A DNA stretch of 64,000 bases from Chlorokybus atmophyticus (lineage: Eukaryota; Streptophyta; Chlorokybophyceae; Chlorokybales; Chlorokybaceae). Shown one piece after another: positions 15,228 to 27,170 of the stretch (positions are counted from its first letter, which is position 1; each line of letters begins with the position of its first letter). The notes under the pieces are model-generated. The model had not been told where the DNA came from. It was given only the letters and a program-made list of their open reading frames with translations, and did no database searches. The translations under genes and the position numbers were made by a program. The stretch lies in contig RHPI01001616.1 in the NCBI GenBank assembly GCA_009103225.1, positions 18,778 to 82,777 on the forward strand, read 5' to 3'.

Positions 15228-17050
15228 CTATGAGGGAGCCTCCGCATGTTGACCACTACTTCCAGAACTACTGACAGTACCACCATCAGTACTATGCAAC
15301 ACAGGAGCTGCTTCCTTCCCGTGTTGGCTGTCATCACCAACATGAGCCCGTTGCTCGCCGCTCTGCACAGACACCACTTGCTGTGCCACATCACCATCAC
15401 CATCAACATCACCATTTCCCTTTTCCCAATCCGAAGCGCTAGTTGCTGAGCTCGCCTCCTGCGTCCCAACCACCAGCAACTCTTGTTGTTGTTGGTGGTG
15501 GTGGTCCTGCGAAGGCGCGCTAGCAGGCCTCTGCTTGCTAGCTGAAGATGATGAGACAGACGTGAAGTCCACAGCTTTAGTTACTCTCTCCTTTATTGAC
15601 AAAGAGCCCAGCCAGTCTCCAAAACTGGCGGCCCGAGACTCAATCCACTCGCTTGCTGGTGATAGAAGTGGTAAAGTTGACTGTGGAGGCATTGTATTGA
15701 ACACGCCGGGAGGCTCTGAGTAACTCCTTGACAGCGGCTGTCTTGTGCTGATTGAACTGGTATCTTGCATTGTTGTTGGTAGTGGTAGTGGCGAAGTTGT
15801 TGATGGTGTTGGCAGGTAGCGGTTGGACTTTGTGCGAGAGAGTAGAATGTCATTGACTGTATCAGTCTCAGCTTCGGCTTCAGCTTCGGCTTCGGCTTCA
15901 GCTTCGGCTTTGGCTTCATCTAGATCAATGTTCAATTGAGGGTGGGAGGGTTGTTGTTGTTCTTGTTGCTGCTGTTGTGTGGATGTTGAGGGCTGTTCTT
16001 TAGCAGCACTGAACGGGTGCGAGTCCAATGTTGCCGCTGATTGTGCGCCGGGTTTCAAACGCTTCAGGCGATCAAGAAAGGGCGAGAGGAGGGCGCTCAT
16101 CATCGGCTCTTGTTGTAATGATGATGCGGGCTTTTTGTTCTTTGGCGAGTCCGTTGATGGAACCGGCAACACTGGAAAGGCATGATTGTATTGTATCAGT
16201 CAGTGTATACAACACAGCACAGCATTGTGTACATACATATTTGCAATACTCAGTGGACATGGCACAACACAATGCGATGCCACACACCACACATTATAGC
16301 ACAACATAACACACCAGCATACAACACCACAGAAACCTGGTGCATACCGCTCCGAGACAAGTCATGTAGTCGCTCCAGTCGCTTCTGAACACACACAAGC
16401 AACAGCACTTGTCACAGTCAGTGTCTGAGCGAGAAACTATTGTCGAGCACACAAATGCAAGTGTGAAGATTATCCCACCTGTACTTGAATAAGTGTTGAT
16501 GTCATATTGCGAACGCGCTGCTGCAGCCGCGCGAGCCTGGCCGCGTGCTCGGTGACAACCATCTCGGGAACTGCCGACAGCATGTGATCCAACTCTGTAA
16601 CATAATGATGATTAGACTCTCGTTTCATTAGACACAGACACAAGCAACATGTGTACGACATGCAACGTGCTGACTAGACCTTACGCCTGATTGAGTGCGC
16701 TCGTGCGTGCGCACACGCAGAGCAGAACGTGGTGGAAGCTATATGCCACACAATTAATGCAGTGCACGCATACACACAAATGCCGACGCGTGTGTGCCCG
16801 CACAAAATTGCGGTATTGTGCACACGGCGCGCACACACGCACACACACACGCACACGCACACGCACAGGCACACGCACACGCACACGCACACGCACACGC
16901 ACACGCACACGCACACGCACACGCACACGCACCGTTGATGAGACGCGCGATGGCGTCGCCAATGCGCGCCTGGCTCCCTCCAACCTCCATCACCCTCATC
17001 TCGCACTCTGTGACGGCGGGACCCCACAGGCTCAGCAGGCCCTCTGCCAT
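15228..17050 (-). CDS. SNAPIN-like coiled-coil protein with long disordered C-terminal extension
   Basis: Four exons on the minus strand: 17050-16933, 16594-16479, 16384-16348 and 16171-15228, giving 404 residues. The N-terminal ~90 residues read MAEGLLSLWGPAVTECEM...SQARIGDAIARLIN, then ARLQQRVRNMTSTLIQVQ and KRLERLHDLSR. Animal SNAPIN has AEGLLxFLRPAVxxLD...SQxxLxxxI and a similar helical LxxRVxxxNxxLxxxQxRLxRL pattern, so membership of the SNAPIN group (a subunit of the BLOC-1/BORC lysosome-positioning complexes) is proposed. The remaining ~310 residues are Ser/Gln/Glu-rich and disordered, with an uninterrupted (Glu-Ala)n run coded by a hexanucleotide repeat (about 15868-15912). Typical SNAPIN is only ~135 residues, so the tail is unusual. 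Intron 1 is a pure CA/CG tract (16835-16932). The start was chosen as the first in-frame ATG; an upstream exon is possible. The coiled-coil match is short, hence moderate confidence. Confidence 0.5.
16835..16932. repeat. (CACACG)n / (CACGCA)n tract
   Basis: A regular alternating repeat directly abutting the 5' splice donor (GTGCGTG on the minus strand) of SNAPIN-like intron 1, so the donor itself is part of the repeat. Confidence 0.95.
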
Positions 17051-18109
17051 CGCGGCCGCCGCCACGCGCTGAGCAGCGTCCGCACCATCCTTCTGCGCAC
17101 CTGCTCCATGATGTTGGACAAAGTAGCTTCACTAGTAATAGTTGTGGTGTGTGTCTACGCAATCAGCTGAGCTGTTTTCCTTTTTGTTGGCGTGCAAGCT
17201 GCAAGTCAGTGGCGTTGTCTGCGTGCATGTGTGCGTGCGGGCGGGCGTGTGTGCACATCCGTATGTGAGTGAGCGGGGATACGCACACGTACGCGTGCAT
17301 GTGTTTGCTTGTGCATATATGCGTACATGTTTGCAGTAGTGCCAATGCTGTCGAGATATCACGCTGATAGTAGCCTGATAGAGTGTTGCTGCTTCAATAA
17401 TTTTGTACCAACAAGCACCAAACCACCACCAAGCACAGATTTATAGTACGCATTACATCAACAGACACGTAGGCTGCACATAGCGTCTGCTTCTAACACA
17501 AACTGTGAACAGACATGACATGACAACCTTGGCTGGATGCTAGCATGCTGTTCAAGAACAACCAATGGCCATATTCTCCTGAGCCACAACCATGCTTAAG
17601 CTTGCAAATATATCTGATTACGCAACCTTTTACATACACAACCAAGCACAAACTCCAACACAACAGGTTGCCCTAACCCAAGCTGACCTGGCCCAGCTGC
17701 TCCCAGTGGCGACCCAGCATGCTGCTGCTCGGCCACGATGGCCTCGTCGTCGCGCACTTGCCCAGAAGATGCCTCGCCAGCCATGCCTCCTAAGACGACA
17801 CCGTCTCGGTGCCTGACATCCATGATGCCGACGACGACGACGACGACGACGACACCAGCAAAAATACCCAAACACTCTGCTTTGCAGCAACCAAAGGAAT
17901 GAAAGCTGGTGTCGCGCACTGTGGCGCCTATAGCTGTGGCACAGCCGGGCAGCGCTGTGAAGCAGCAACCAAAAGCATACAGGCAAAATAGCTTAGGCTT
18001 GACGGCTTGCTTGCGGCGGCGGCGGTGTTGTGGTCGTCTTCGTCGTGGTTGTCGTCGTCGTTGGAATCGTTGTTGTGGTAGAATTGTGGTTGTTGTGGCT
18101 AGGGAGCGC
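17051..18109. promoter_or_regulatory. Divergent interval between SNAPIN-like and nucleolar-type genes
   Basis: Two divergently read starts about 1.06 kb apart. The interval contains a TG/CG tract (17215-17335), a (GAC)n run (about 17829-17856) and GGC/GTCGTC trinucleotide repeats close to the start at 18110. Frames here code only for low-complexity repeats and no gene is supported. Confidence 0.4.
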
Positions 18110-20138
18110 ATGACGGAGGGCAGTGGAAGTGCCAGCAGCAGCAGTGAGGACGAGGACGATCAGGTCTCAGCCAGAGTTGCGGCTGCGGCGGTGTCTGGCG
18201 AGGCGCTGCAGGCTGCCGCCGCCGCCGCTGGAGGCAGGAGCAGAGGTCGCCGCCTGACGGCGAAGGGGAAGGACGAGGAGGGCAATGCGGACAACGAGGA
18301 CAAGGAGGAGGATGACAGAGACTATGCGCCGCAGCCGCTGAAGGCTTATCAAATCAAGGCAAGTGGACTGCATGCAAAGTAGTTATTTGCAGTGACTCTG
18401 ATTTAAACCAATTTCGTGGGCAAGAAACACACACAATGCCGGACTCAGTGTACTCAGTGCACAACAAGTTGAAGTCATTTGTGTATTGGTACGCAACGCA
18501 TTGGCGTACGCGCAAATGTTAGCTACAGTGGTAACGCCGTTTGCTGCAAGGCAGTTGAACTTCAAAATTAGAGTTACAAGCTTCAGAGTATGGTTTGTCG
18601 ATATGTTTACCTTCCATACAGCTGTAATATCACATGCACATTTTAGTCACAAGCATTGCCGTGGTTGGGGCATGAACAATGCAATCTTCTGTCCTGGGTT
18701 GCAGCTTGCTGTGGCATGAACAATGCTGTGTTTGTGCAATCAACTTGGCTTTACACATGCCACCAACTTGTCCAAGTGACGCACGCTCGCTTGCATGTGA
18801 GCATGCTCGCACACGTGTGCACATAGTTAGGCGCACATGTGCACAGGCACGTGAACATGAACACGGACACGCTTGCACACACATATATACGCAAGCGCAC
18901 GTGCGCAGTCACACAACTGCCCATGTTCATATGCAACAGCAAACATTGACCCCTTCACCTCTCTTTGTCCAGGGGCAAGATGCCTTGCACAGGTTTCTCG
19001 ACCGCACCTTCGCGCCAAGTCTGGTCGCACTCGCTGAAGACATCACCGATGATGCTTCACACAAGAAGAAGAGGCAGAAGCACAAGAAAGACAAAGTTTC
19101 CATCAAGGAGGTGAAGCAAGACTTGCCAGTAGATGCGAATGAAAGTGGCGACGATGATGGCTTCAAGTTCTTCTCATGCGTGCCTTCGGGCGTGCCAGCG
19201 TTGCTATGCAGCCCTGCCCCTTCTGGCCCACCGCAAACCCACAGTGCGTTACATGCTTATGAGTGCCTACTTGTACTATTTGCTTTTGTGCATTTCAATA
19301 GGCTGATTGTACTATTGCAATGAGGCTGGCTGCTGTATCACAACATACAAGTTGCTGCATTGTCCTCTGCAGAGCATTGCTATCTGTCACTGTTGCATTG
19401 TAACTCAACCGCCCAACAGGTGCTGTTAAGAACAGAAGGCGCCGACCCATATTCAATGACAATATTGGCTCAAAACAGGTATGGCTGCAGGTCAGCTAGC
19501 CCCAAGCCATTGCATGATGTCTTGACAGATTGCTGTTAATGCTTTGGTGTCTCTCATCTTGACAGGAGCGCATTGAAGCTGCGGTAGTCGACGCCAATCA
19601 AATCACTCACTTCGCCGCCATTGCGGCCATCAAAGCCGAAGCACACATCATCAACCCCGCAACAGTTGAACCAGATTGCGACCCCCCCGCGCGCAGGCCC
19701 AAAGTTGTCACGCAGGTCCTGAGACGCATCGGCCGACACGCGAAAGCGTGCAACCGCGTCGTGCGCTTCGCACCTGTGGAAAAAGAAGAAGAAACTGCAA
19801 AGCAGGCCAAAAAAGGGATTAAGAGAGAGGTCAGCAAAGCGGTCAAGAAAGAGATGAGAAAAGAGGTCAGACAAGAGGCTAACAAAGAGGTTGAGAATGG
19901 AGTGATGCACACAGGCCTGAGTGTTAGTAATGACACACCCGAGCATAGAAAGCGGAAGGATAGGTTAGATGGTGAAGAACACCAGCAAACGGGCGGTACC
20001 ACAGTCGACTCGCAGCCTATTGATGGTGAGGTAAATGATCTTGCGGAAGAAACACCGAAGACTAAGAGGAAGAGCCAGCGGGCGCGGCAGAAGGCGAAGA
20101 AGCGGACGCTCAAGGAGCAGACAATACAAGGCACATAA
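18110..20138 (+). CDS. Basic, nucleolar-type protein of unrecognised family
   Basis: Four exons: 18110-18358, 18973-19243, 19420-19478 and 19566-20138, 383 residues with consistent phases. Intron 1 begins with GC (AAG|GCAAGT). The protein opens MTEGSGSASSSSEDEDD, then an Ala-rich helix, GRSRGRR and an acidic block. Exon 2 reads GQDALHRFLDRTFAPSL...KKKRQKHKKDK and then DDDGFKFFSCVPSGVP. Exon 3 is NRRRRPIFNDNIGSKQ. Exon 4 is long and Lys/Glu-rich and ends TKRKSQRARQKAKKRTLKEQ. The mix of acidic patches, poly-basic blocks and a short conserved-looking core (FKFF-VPSGVP...RRPIFND) resembles ribosome-biogenesis or nucleolar proteins, but I do not recognise the family and no function is claimed. 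It is head to head with the SNAPIN-like gene and tail to tail with the CFAP97-like gene (512 bp between stops). Confidence 0.65.
18780..18935. repeat. Alternating CA/TG/CG tract in nucleolar-type gene intron 1
   Basis: GCACACGTG, CACATGTGCACA and GCGCACGTGCGC words lie just upstream of the CCTCTTTGTCCAG acceptor of exon 2. These palindromic words could also form small hairpins. Confidence 0.8.
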
Positions 20139-20649
20139 GTTGTAGGGGATGTATACTGAATAGGTAGAACTATTGCTTTGGCGCTACGCATTGCTTGTGT
20201 TTGCATGAAGCAAGCCATATTGATTGCGGCAAGGTTCTGCAATTGTGGTTTGGACTGGTACAGCAGTATATGCGACAACTTGCACAGCCCTTGTGCGAAG
20301 CACAATGCGAAAACAAGACGTATACATGTGTCCTAAGAATGCGCATTCATCAGTGTACAACTGTCGCTTGTCTGGTTACTTTTGCTATCTATCTCACAGT
20401 GCGAGGCAGCTTCTTATGCGTTCTATTCTGTATCCTTGATGTATACTTTCTAACTTGTAGCACTTACAAACTGTCTCTTTTATGGTACATGATGTATGTA
20501 CACAGACCCACGCACTCCCCGTCTCTTAGTGCTTGACACTAACACTAAACCAAACAACACTACCCTAACAAGCAAGCGCACAGACACAATACACCCAAGA
20601 GAACTGAAAGTACCACTGTGACTGCCATTGACACCTTGCAAATGTTCCA

Positions 20650-22496
20650 TCATTGTGTGCGCCTGGCTGCTCCCTCTCCCGCCAGCGCAGCGTAGTGCGC
20701 CTCGCTCGGTCGCAGACGCAGCAGGCGCATGGTCGCCGTCGTGGACGGTCTGGTTACCGGCCTGAGAGAGTGAGTTGGTTGAACGGTGCGGGACTTGACT
20801 TGATAGTGAGAGATGTGTGTGTGCGTCAACACGGGAATGTGTGAATCTGCACTTGTACGCGCGTGCACGCACGTGTGTACACACATTCTCGTACACGCAT
20901 GTGTACAGCGTGCATGTGCAGGCATGTCTGCGCGCGCACGCGTGTGTGTGTGCGCGTGCGTACGCATGTGCGTGGGCGTGTGCGTGCGTGTCCATGTGTG
21001 TGCGCGCATGCGCTCACGTGTGCATGCGTGCTTGCGAGAGTGCACGAGCACGTATGCAGGCGAATATATGCACAGGCGCGTGCGCGTGTATGCGTGCATG
21101 TGTGTGCGCACGTGCACACATACGTAACAAGGTCGTACCTGCTGGGAGCATTTGGATGCATTGCACCGGTAAAGTTCTGCCTCGTCTGCGAGTGCTGCAG
21201 GTGCTTCTTATGATCCGCCAGCAGCTTATCCCAACTGATTGACGCCGACGGCTTTACTTTCTACAACATACCAATGTACTTTAACTCTAGCCGTTCACAT
21301 GTTGCTATACTTCTGTCTCTCTGGTTTTATGCTTAATACTCACCTGCAAGCGTTGATACAATGCCTCGTTCTGGAGCGCAATCTTCTCCGCGGCTTTCCT
21401 CCTATTCTTTGCATTTGACGTAGCCATCATGTTCTATATATGACAGTAGCTGTAACTTATCTACATCAAGTCGAGACATGATACACATGTTACACAGTTC
21501 AGACCCAACTTGAAGCCCACTCACACCTTGAACTTCTCAACCTTGCCGTCACCCCCGCTCATCACGCTCCCCTCACGCAAGTGTATCTGACCCAACCTCT
21601 CCGCCAGCCTCGCATTCGCCCGCGTGATAGCCTCCACCTGAAGAATATTTGTTAAGATATTTTTACCAAACTTGTTTATTCAACCATCTACTACAACATT
21701 GCATCCCAACCTGGCCTTCGTTGAATGTTGGGTGCGGGGGTGGAGCGCGTACGGGGGGTCTCACTGGAGGCTGGAAACAGGAAAGATTAGCTTTTGATTT
21801 TATTCAGGAGAGTGGTGTTTGTGCAAGACATTGTGTTTGTGTGTCAAACACGCTCACTGCTGAGAAGGTGAGCTTCTTGGGCTTGGCTGGCCTTGTTGGC
21901 TGCGCTGCTGTCATCGCACGCTGGTAAACCAGTGCATCAGTACAACAAAGAAGCATAGTCAGTAAGTACATGAGCATCAGAGTAACAGTAAACAATTGTA
22001 ATAGCATAAAGAGAAGTAGAGAAGTAACATATCACTGAAACATGCAGCAACAGCATATGGAAACGACTTATAGCCAATCAGCATCTTAAACATGTGACTA
22101 AGCGTTGCGCACTAACAAGCATGCAAGCCTAGGCTGTAAAGTTTCTATTTCATACTGCACTGGAAACAGTAAGTCAGTACGTTATATTCAGGGTGAATAG
22201 CCAGCCACTAATGCAATCGTGTTTTCTCATTAGCAGTAGTAGCAGCAAAGACTAATATACCACTTCAGCAGTATTCATTCCACCACCACTTTAAGTACCA
22301 TGTTCGGCCACTCTTCCAGCGTCGCCAGCGTGCTCTTTGCTAATGGCAGCCCCGCCACCGCCTCCTTCAGCTGCTGGTTCAGCCGCAGGGCCGCCTCCAG
22401 CTCGGCGTCATGGACGCCCTGTCTCTGCTCAGCCTCGTCCTCGTCCTTGAACACTGGGGCTGGTGGAGTCCTGCGGGACCCCGCTGCCGCCACCAT
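20650..22496 (-). CDS. CFAP97-domain (hemingway-like) ciliary protein
   Basis: Seven exons on the minus strand: 22496-22299, 21920-21858, 21770-21711, 21637-21527, 21433-21344, 21260-21139 and 20761-20650, 251 residues. The core VEAITRANARLAERLGQI, then NRRKAAEKIALQNEALYQRLQ and KVKPSASISWDKLLADHKKH, follows the CFAP97 pattern: 'IxxxNxxLLxxMxxI', a variable linker, 'RxxExxRIxxENQxxLxRLQxxKPxYS..W..D..K'. CFAP97 proteins are found in ciliated organisms and are linked to axoneme/basal-body function, so this gene implies motile cells at some life stage. The start is the first ATG in a good frame (CAACATGG). The N-terminal exon carries an acidic helix (QRQGVHDAELEAALRLNQQL). The C-terminal exon is Arg-rich. 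Intron 6 is a 377-bp TG/CG tract. Domain call by eye only. Confidence 0.6.
20820..21127. repeat. Alternating TG/CG/CA tract in CFAP97-like intron 6
   Basis: This fills the intron between exons 21260-21139 and 20761-20650. It consists of GTGTGCGCGT, GCGTGCGTGTCC and CACGCATGTG words with very few breaks in purine-pyrimidine alternation. Confidence 0.85.
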
Positions 22497-25400
22497 GTTG
22501 CAGGACGGCGACTGTGAGGATGACGCTGATGGCAACAACGACAGCGGCAGCGGCGGCAGCAGTGATGGTGGTGGTGTCACCACCAGCGGCAATCTGTGTG
22601 TCTGGCTTGCCGGGGGTAGGTCTCTACCTATTTGAGGAGGTCACGTGATTATGGGGTAAGCGTTGGTCAATGCATCCCAGTGGAGGTGCAGGTACGATGA
22701 CGTGTCGCGAAGAACAGGGTATCATGTACCCTTGTTATAGTGCCCACAGATGCGTTGAGACACTTTGTCAGTACCGTAGTGACCAGAACTTACGTACAGT
22801 TAAACCACGATAAGTGCATGACGTTGGTGCCCTTAGAAAAACCCATTGAGACACATGCACTTAGCGTGGATGCGACTAACGAGTGGCTGTTGCCCGTGGT
22901 TTGGCCTTCGGTGTTAGTGAACTTAATGCACTAATCGCATTTTAACGATAATATTTGCTACTGTATGCGCTTAGCGAATATGCACTTAAAGCGGCTAGAC
23001 TGTATTGATATTGGTTCTTCACCGTTCCCGTCCGTGAATTTATCAGAACGCATTAGCAGTTTAACGAAGTGCCGCGCGCCTCGCGCACCGCTTAGTCCAC
23101 GCATTGATTTGCCGGTAAAAAGTGTGAAAAGTCGCGCTTCGCGCAAATATTGTAACATCCGAAACAACCTGTGGGACGGCGTACGCAGTGAAAACCAATA
23201 GGAAAATGACGAAAAGTTCTGGTCTCTACGTTATACAGAAGGGTCATTCCTCTAATGTAGTGACGGACGGTCACTACAACGCATTCATCCTATGCAGTGA
23301 CACTCTGTCACTGCAACGATGGTCTTATGATAATACATCAATGACATGTTCTGCGAACAGTCCATTGACCAAAAGCCGGACGTCTCTATGCAATAACAAT
23401 TGATTACCCAATCGGAATTTGTATGCCAATTCATGTCGTGACAACTGCTCACTACAGGGAGGTTTAAAATTCTTTTTGGGGAATATGTATATCAATTGGC
23501 TACAGATGTAAATCCGATGATATGTGACAATGCCTCAGGCTAATGCCCTCGCTACAGTAACGCTTATCATTATCATCGATTGCTCATATATAGAGGGTGA
23601 TAGTCACTAATAAGGTGAGAATTTGCCTCATGTAAGCCGGTTAAATAGTCATTTATCACTTTTGAGATGGTGTCGTAAGAATACAGCATAAGTAGACTGT
23701 ATTGACTCTGTACTGCCGATTTAAGTTGAATCGTCACCGGATGACCTTGTACGTATCAAGCAACAGAGGTCTAAATTACTCGCCATAACGTGAACATGCA
23801 AAATATAATTTGTGTATTAAGATACAATTTGTGTATTAATTTGCACTTCGTTGCTATTACCATTCTGTTCCGTTCCAACTTACACTTACATATTACATAA
23901 AATTGTAAGTGATGCTGTATTAGCTATTATGCAATCTTCTTTTATGACAATGGAAGGGTGCTATTGTAATATATAATTAAGCACTCGTATACGTACAATG
24001 TATCGTAGTACGTATGTATGCACACCTTTGATAGAAGCTCTCATTATTATCCGTAATCCTCCACCATGATCTCCGACCCTCATTTCATATGCAAACATTA
24101 GGATGCACAGTTAGTTTGAGCTGAAAAAAGTTGTGATCGTGCTTTTTAATAACTATATATCATTTTTATATATTATTAGTTCTCTCTAACTTGTTGCGAC
24201 AAGAGAGGTGTATCGCAATGTATTATAGTCATGCTGCCGGTTTGCAATACGAGTGAGCTCCACACACTGCATATTTAAGAAAGAATTCCACTGTATACTT
24301 TACACATTGTACTTCACGTTTGCGAATGTGAGATACAATACGCAGCGCAGTGTGCGTTCGTGTCATTTAAAACATTATCACATTGTTAGATTACGATAAT
24401 GTATCAATAGGTTCGGCATAGTATAAGTATTGCCGCAGCACCATTCTGTTTTATTCAAAACATTCCAAATAAGCATTGCATATACATGTGACACATGTCA
24501 TGTTTATTAGAAAACAACTTTTATAAAATAAAAGTTAAAGCATAATTTTCTCAACCTTCTATCGCATGAGTTGTAAGCTGTGAGCAATGTCACACATAGC
24601 TATTGTGACTTAACATGTGTTGTTCCAACATATGTGTATCGTTGCTTAACATGCGAGATTAAGAGTGTGCAATACATCGACGCAAGCATCTTACATATGC
24701 ATAAAATGCATTAAAAAGATGATTGCGACTATTGAATTCTTGTAGTATAAACATGTGATGTACTCAACGTATTGCCAATCGGATTGCAATATTAAGTGGC
24801 TGGTGGTAAGAAGTTGTGACAAATCTTAATTCATGGCTGGCCGATAATTGTACTGCATTTACTGTTGTGTTTTAAGCCACTTGAGTAATATGCTGCTATA
24901 GATATACACCTCCGCAAATCAAACCCTCTTCAAGAAGGTTCTCAAGTTGAGAAGGCTTTCCTTATGACATAAATGTTTAAGGAAACTCATTTTTTAGCCC
25001 GATTGGCACACGAGCATGGCCTGACAACTCCAACCATGCTTGTAAGTATGCAGCCTGCGGCCGCGAAACGTGCTATAATGTTATTGGTTCAACAACATCC
25101 CAAAATTGGTAATGTGGATGCAAGTGAATATAAGATGTGTTTGCTAGCACGTATTAATAATGTTGCAAGGTTAGTATTCATGATATGCTTGATGGAGCAT
25201 AAGTTATTCCATAACCCACTTGGTCATGCTGTGCTGCAGATTCAAGATGACTTTAAAGATTTGAGTGTGCTACACCATAAACCAATAAATCTCAATGCTG
25301 ATTTTCTTGGGTAGGCCTTTCAATTCCGTTTTAACCAAATCTGGCACGACCATAGACCAAAACAACATAGTTTGCTCGGCGGCCCAAAAAGTTCAAACTT

Positions 25401-26100
25401 CATCACAATGCATATTACAAGTACTACAAATAGTACAGTAGCCATCTCAATACATTTGACATACATAATTGCATTTATCGACAATTTCCTTAGTTGTATT
25501 CAAACATATATATTCGGCTACATACCATACGTAGTATGGTTACCATGGGCATGGTACCTGCAATAACAAATTGTCTCGAGCAATCTGACTGATACGTCGA
25601 GCATTTCCACTAGGCCATGTAAGTAAAAGGCGCTTACATGTTGATGTTTTCTTGGGATGCATGTTATTTACGCCCCTTTCAGGGGGCTACTGCAACACTC
25701 ACCCACGTAGGTATGCCTTGATGACTTGACGGCGACATACAGCTACAAGCGCAGCAGATCTGACTGAAAAAGGTTGCGTCATGTTGCGGAACAGCCTTCC
25801 AAAATCGCATCACTATAGGCGCATGCGCATCGACCCTAGCAGGCAAATATGGCAATATGGCAATGGCATAACAATTTACATCACAGTAACATCCACAATG
25901 TGCGCTTCTCGACGCATGTATAACTCTCTCCCGCAAGGTGCATGTGGTGCAATGACAGCACTACAACATGTCAACAGCCAGCTAGCTACAACAGTCATGA
26001 GAGGGCAGTATGCTTTACATCTGTGCATACCCCAAGCTACACAGCTATACAGACGCAAGGATACTTGCGTACAAGTGTGTGTGCCCACCCGCCCGCCCGC
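22497..26100. other. AT-rich intergenic block with decayed repeat-like sequence
   Basis: Base composition drops sharply to AT-rich after about 22650. Part of it (22740-23300) contains recurring GCACTTAGCG, TTAACGA and CGCATT words typical of old DNA-transposon remnants, but no terminal repeats were resolved. No gene with family resemblance was seen. One 113-codon frame (24973-25314) is listed separately. Confidence 0.5.
24973..25314 (+). CDS. Isolated 113-codon ORF in AT-rich DNA, unknown
   Basis: ATG to TAG with no in-frame break. It reads MFKETHFLARLAHEHGLTTPT at the start and ends NLNADFLG. It has an ordinary mixed composition and is not low complexity, unlike random frames in the CA-rich regions. 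It stands alone in DNA that otherwise looks like mobile-element debris, so it may be a fragment of a transposon protein or the last exon of an unrecognised gene. No motif recognised. Confidence 0.25.
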   Translation: MFKETHFLARLAHEHGLTTPTMLVSMQPAAAKRAIMLLVQQHPKIGNVDASEYKMCLLARINNVARLVFMICLMEHKLFHNPLGHAVLQIQDDFKDLSVLHHKPINLNADFLG

Positions 26101-26103
26101 ACA

Positions 26104-26190
26104 TGTAACAAGTGGGCTCCGACCACTAGGCTATGGTAGCAAAAGACTCTACCATGAGTGAGGTCTGTCACAATTTATCCCAAACCGTGA
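26104..26190 (-). repeat. tRNA-like (SINE-type) repeat, partial copy
   Basis: About 85 bp nearly identical to 34877-34963 in the same orientation. Read on the minus strand it contains TAGCCTAGTGG, which fits the RNA polymerase III A-box (TRGCNNAGTGG). The B-box part seen in the other copy is missing here. It lies about 95 bp outside the retrotransposon's 3' LTR. Confidence 0.5.
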
Positions 26191-26285
26191 CATTCCTCTC
26201 AAATTAAACCCACGGGTTCCTCAGTATCAAATAAAACACTTACTAGCCCACGTCGCTATGGTCACGGCCGTACCACGACCGGTCT

Positions 26286-26947
26286 TGTGACGGTGCTCGT
26301 GCCTTGTCACCTATGAGTTGGTCCAATCAATAACCCTCGTACCAAGATACGGTATTCACAGTGGAACCTTGCCCCCTCTGCCAAGCACACACGCGCCCCC
26401 CGCCACTCGCGCCACGCACGCACATGCGCTCGATGCTACACACCGACTTGTGTAGCGCCTTGGTCACACAAGCAAGCACACACCAGTGGACACATGCTAG
26501 CAACCCCTGCTAACCACCACCAGGCTTGCACACAAGATACTAGGGAGCTAAAGGTTGTACTGCACAAAGTGAAATGTCCTTTTCATACCTACCAGTCCGC
26601 ACATGCTACTGTTTAGACGTTTCTCGAGCTAGACGGAATCTGAAGCTAAGATATTCTTGTAGAACCTTTTAGTACACTTCTAGACCTTTCCTTCGCACCA
26701 AGGAACTCCAAAAGATGCCCATATGGCAAAGTTATACTATTTGGCGCTAGGCCCTTCCAGAATTCTGGTCGAGTCCTTCTCGACTGGCCCTCCGTTTTCT
26801 GACGTCTTCCAGACCAGACCTGGGGCCGGTCGATATCTGCGCAGACTCACAACTCGCCGATATTCGCCACAAGTCATGAAAACGTGGTGCTCGATAAATG
26901 GGCCAAGAAAGGTCCTAAGATCATGAAACTTGGCCTCGACTGTTACA
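26286..26947 (-). mobile_element. 3' LTR of the Ty3/gypsy chromodomain retrotransposon
   Basis: On the minus strand the sequence starts TGTAACAG directly after a purine tract and ends CCGTCACA, giving TGT...ACA ends of a 662-bp LTR. GGTCT precedes it on the plus strand, and GGTCC follows the outer boundary at the other end of the element, a probable 5-bp target duplication with one change. About 265 bp of this LTR recur inverted at 34401-34669. Confidence 0.65.
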
Positions 26948-26960
26948 CTCCTCCCTCCCT
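26948..26960 (-). other. Polypurine tract of the retrotransposon
   Basis: The minus strand reads AGGGAGGGAGGAG immediately upstream of the TGTAACA start of the 3' LTR, the position where plus-strand DNA synthesis is primed in LTR retrotransposons. Confidence 0.7.
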
Positions 26961-27059
26961 AGGTGAGCTTCGTCCTCGAAGCTCGCAAGGTTGTCCTAAT
27001 TGTCGTTGCAGATACGCTTGCACAACTTGTTGTGCATTCGCCAGGTGCTCCTCCGGTTC

Positions 27060-27170
27060 TCAAGTGGCCTCATGCATAGGGTAGCCCTTCCACTTCACTA
27101 AGTATTTGCGCACGTTGCGCACCAGATTCTCCCCCACAATGTCCTCCACTTCATATTCCACACGTTGTAG
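27060..27170 (-). pseudogene. Chromodomain at the C-terminus of the integrase
   Basis: The minus strand reads VEYEVEDIVGENL...KYLVKWKGYP, the chromodomain core, followed by an in-frame TGA where the family has the Trp of the WEP motif. In chromoviruses this domain directs insertion to heterochromatin. Confidence 0.75.

Noticed and set aside
22740-23201. Two short plus-strand frames (64 and 78 codons)
   Set aside because: No family resemblance, and they lie in repeat-like AT-rich DNA with recurring short words; probably transposon debris.
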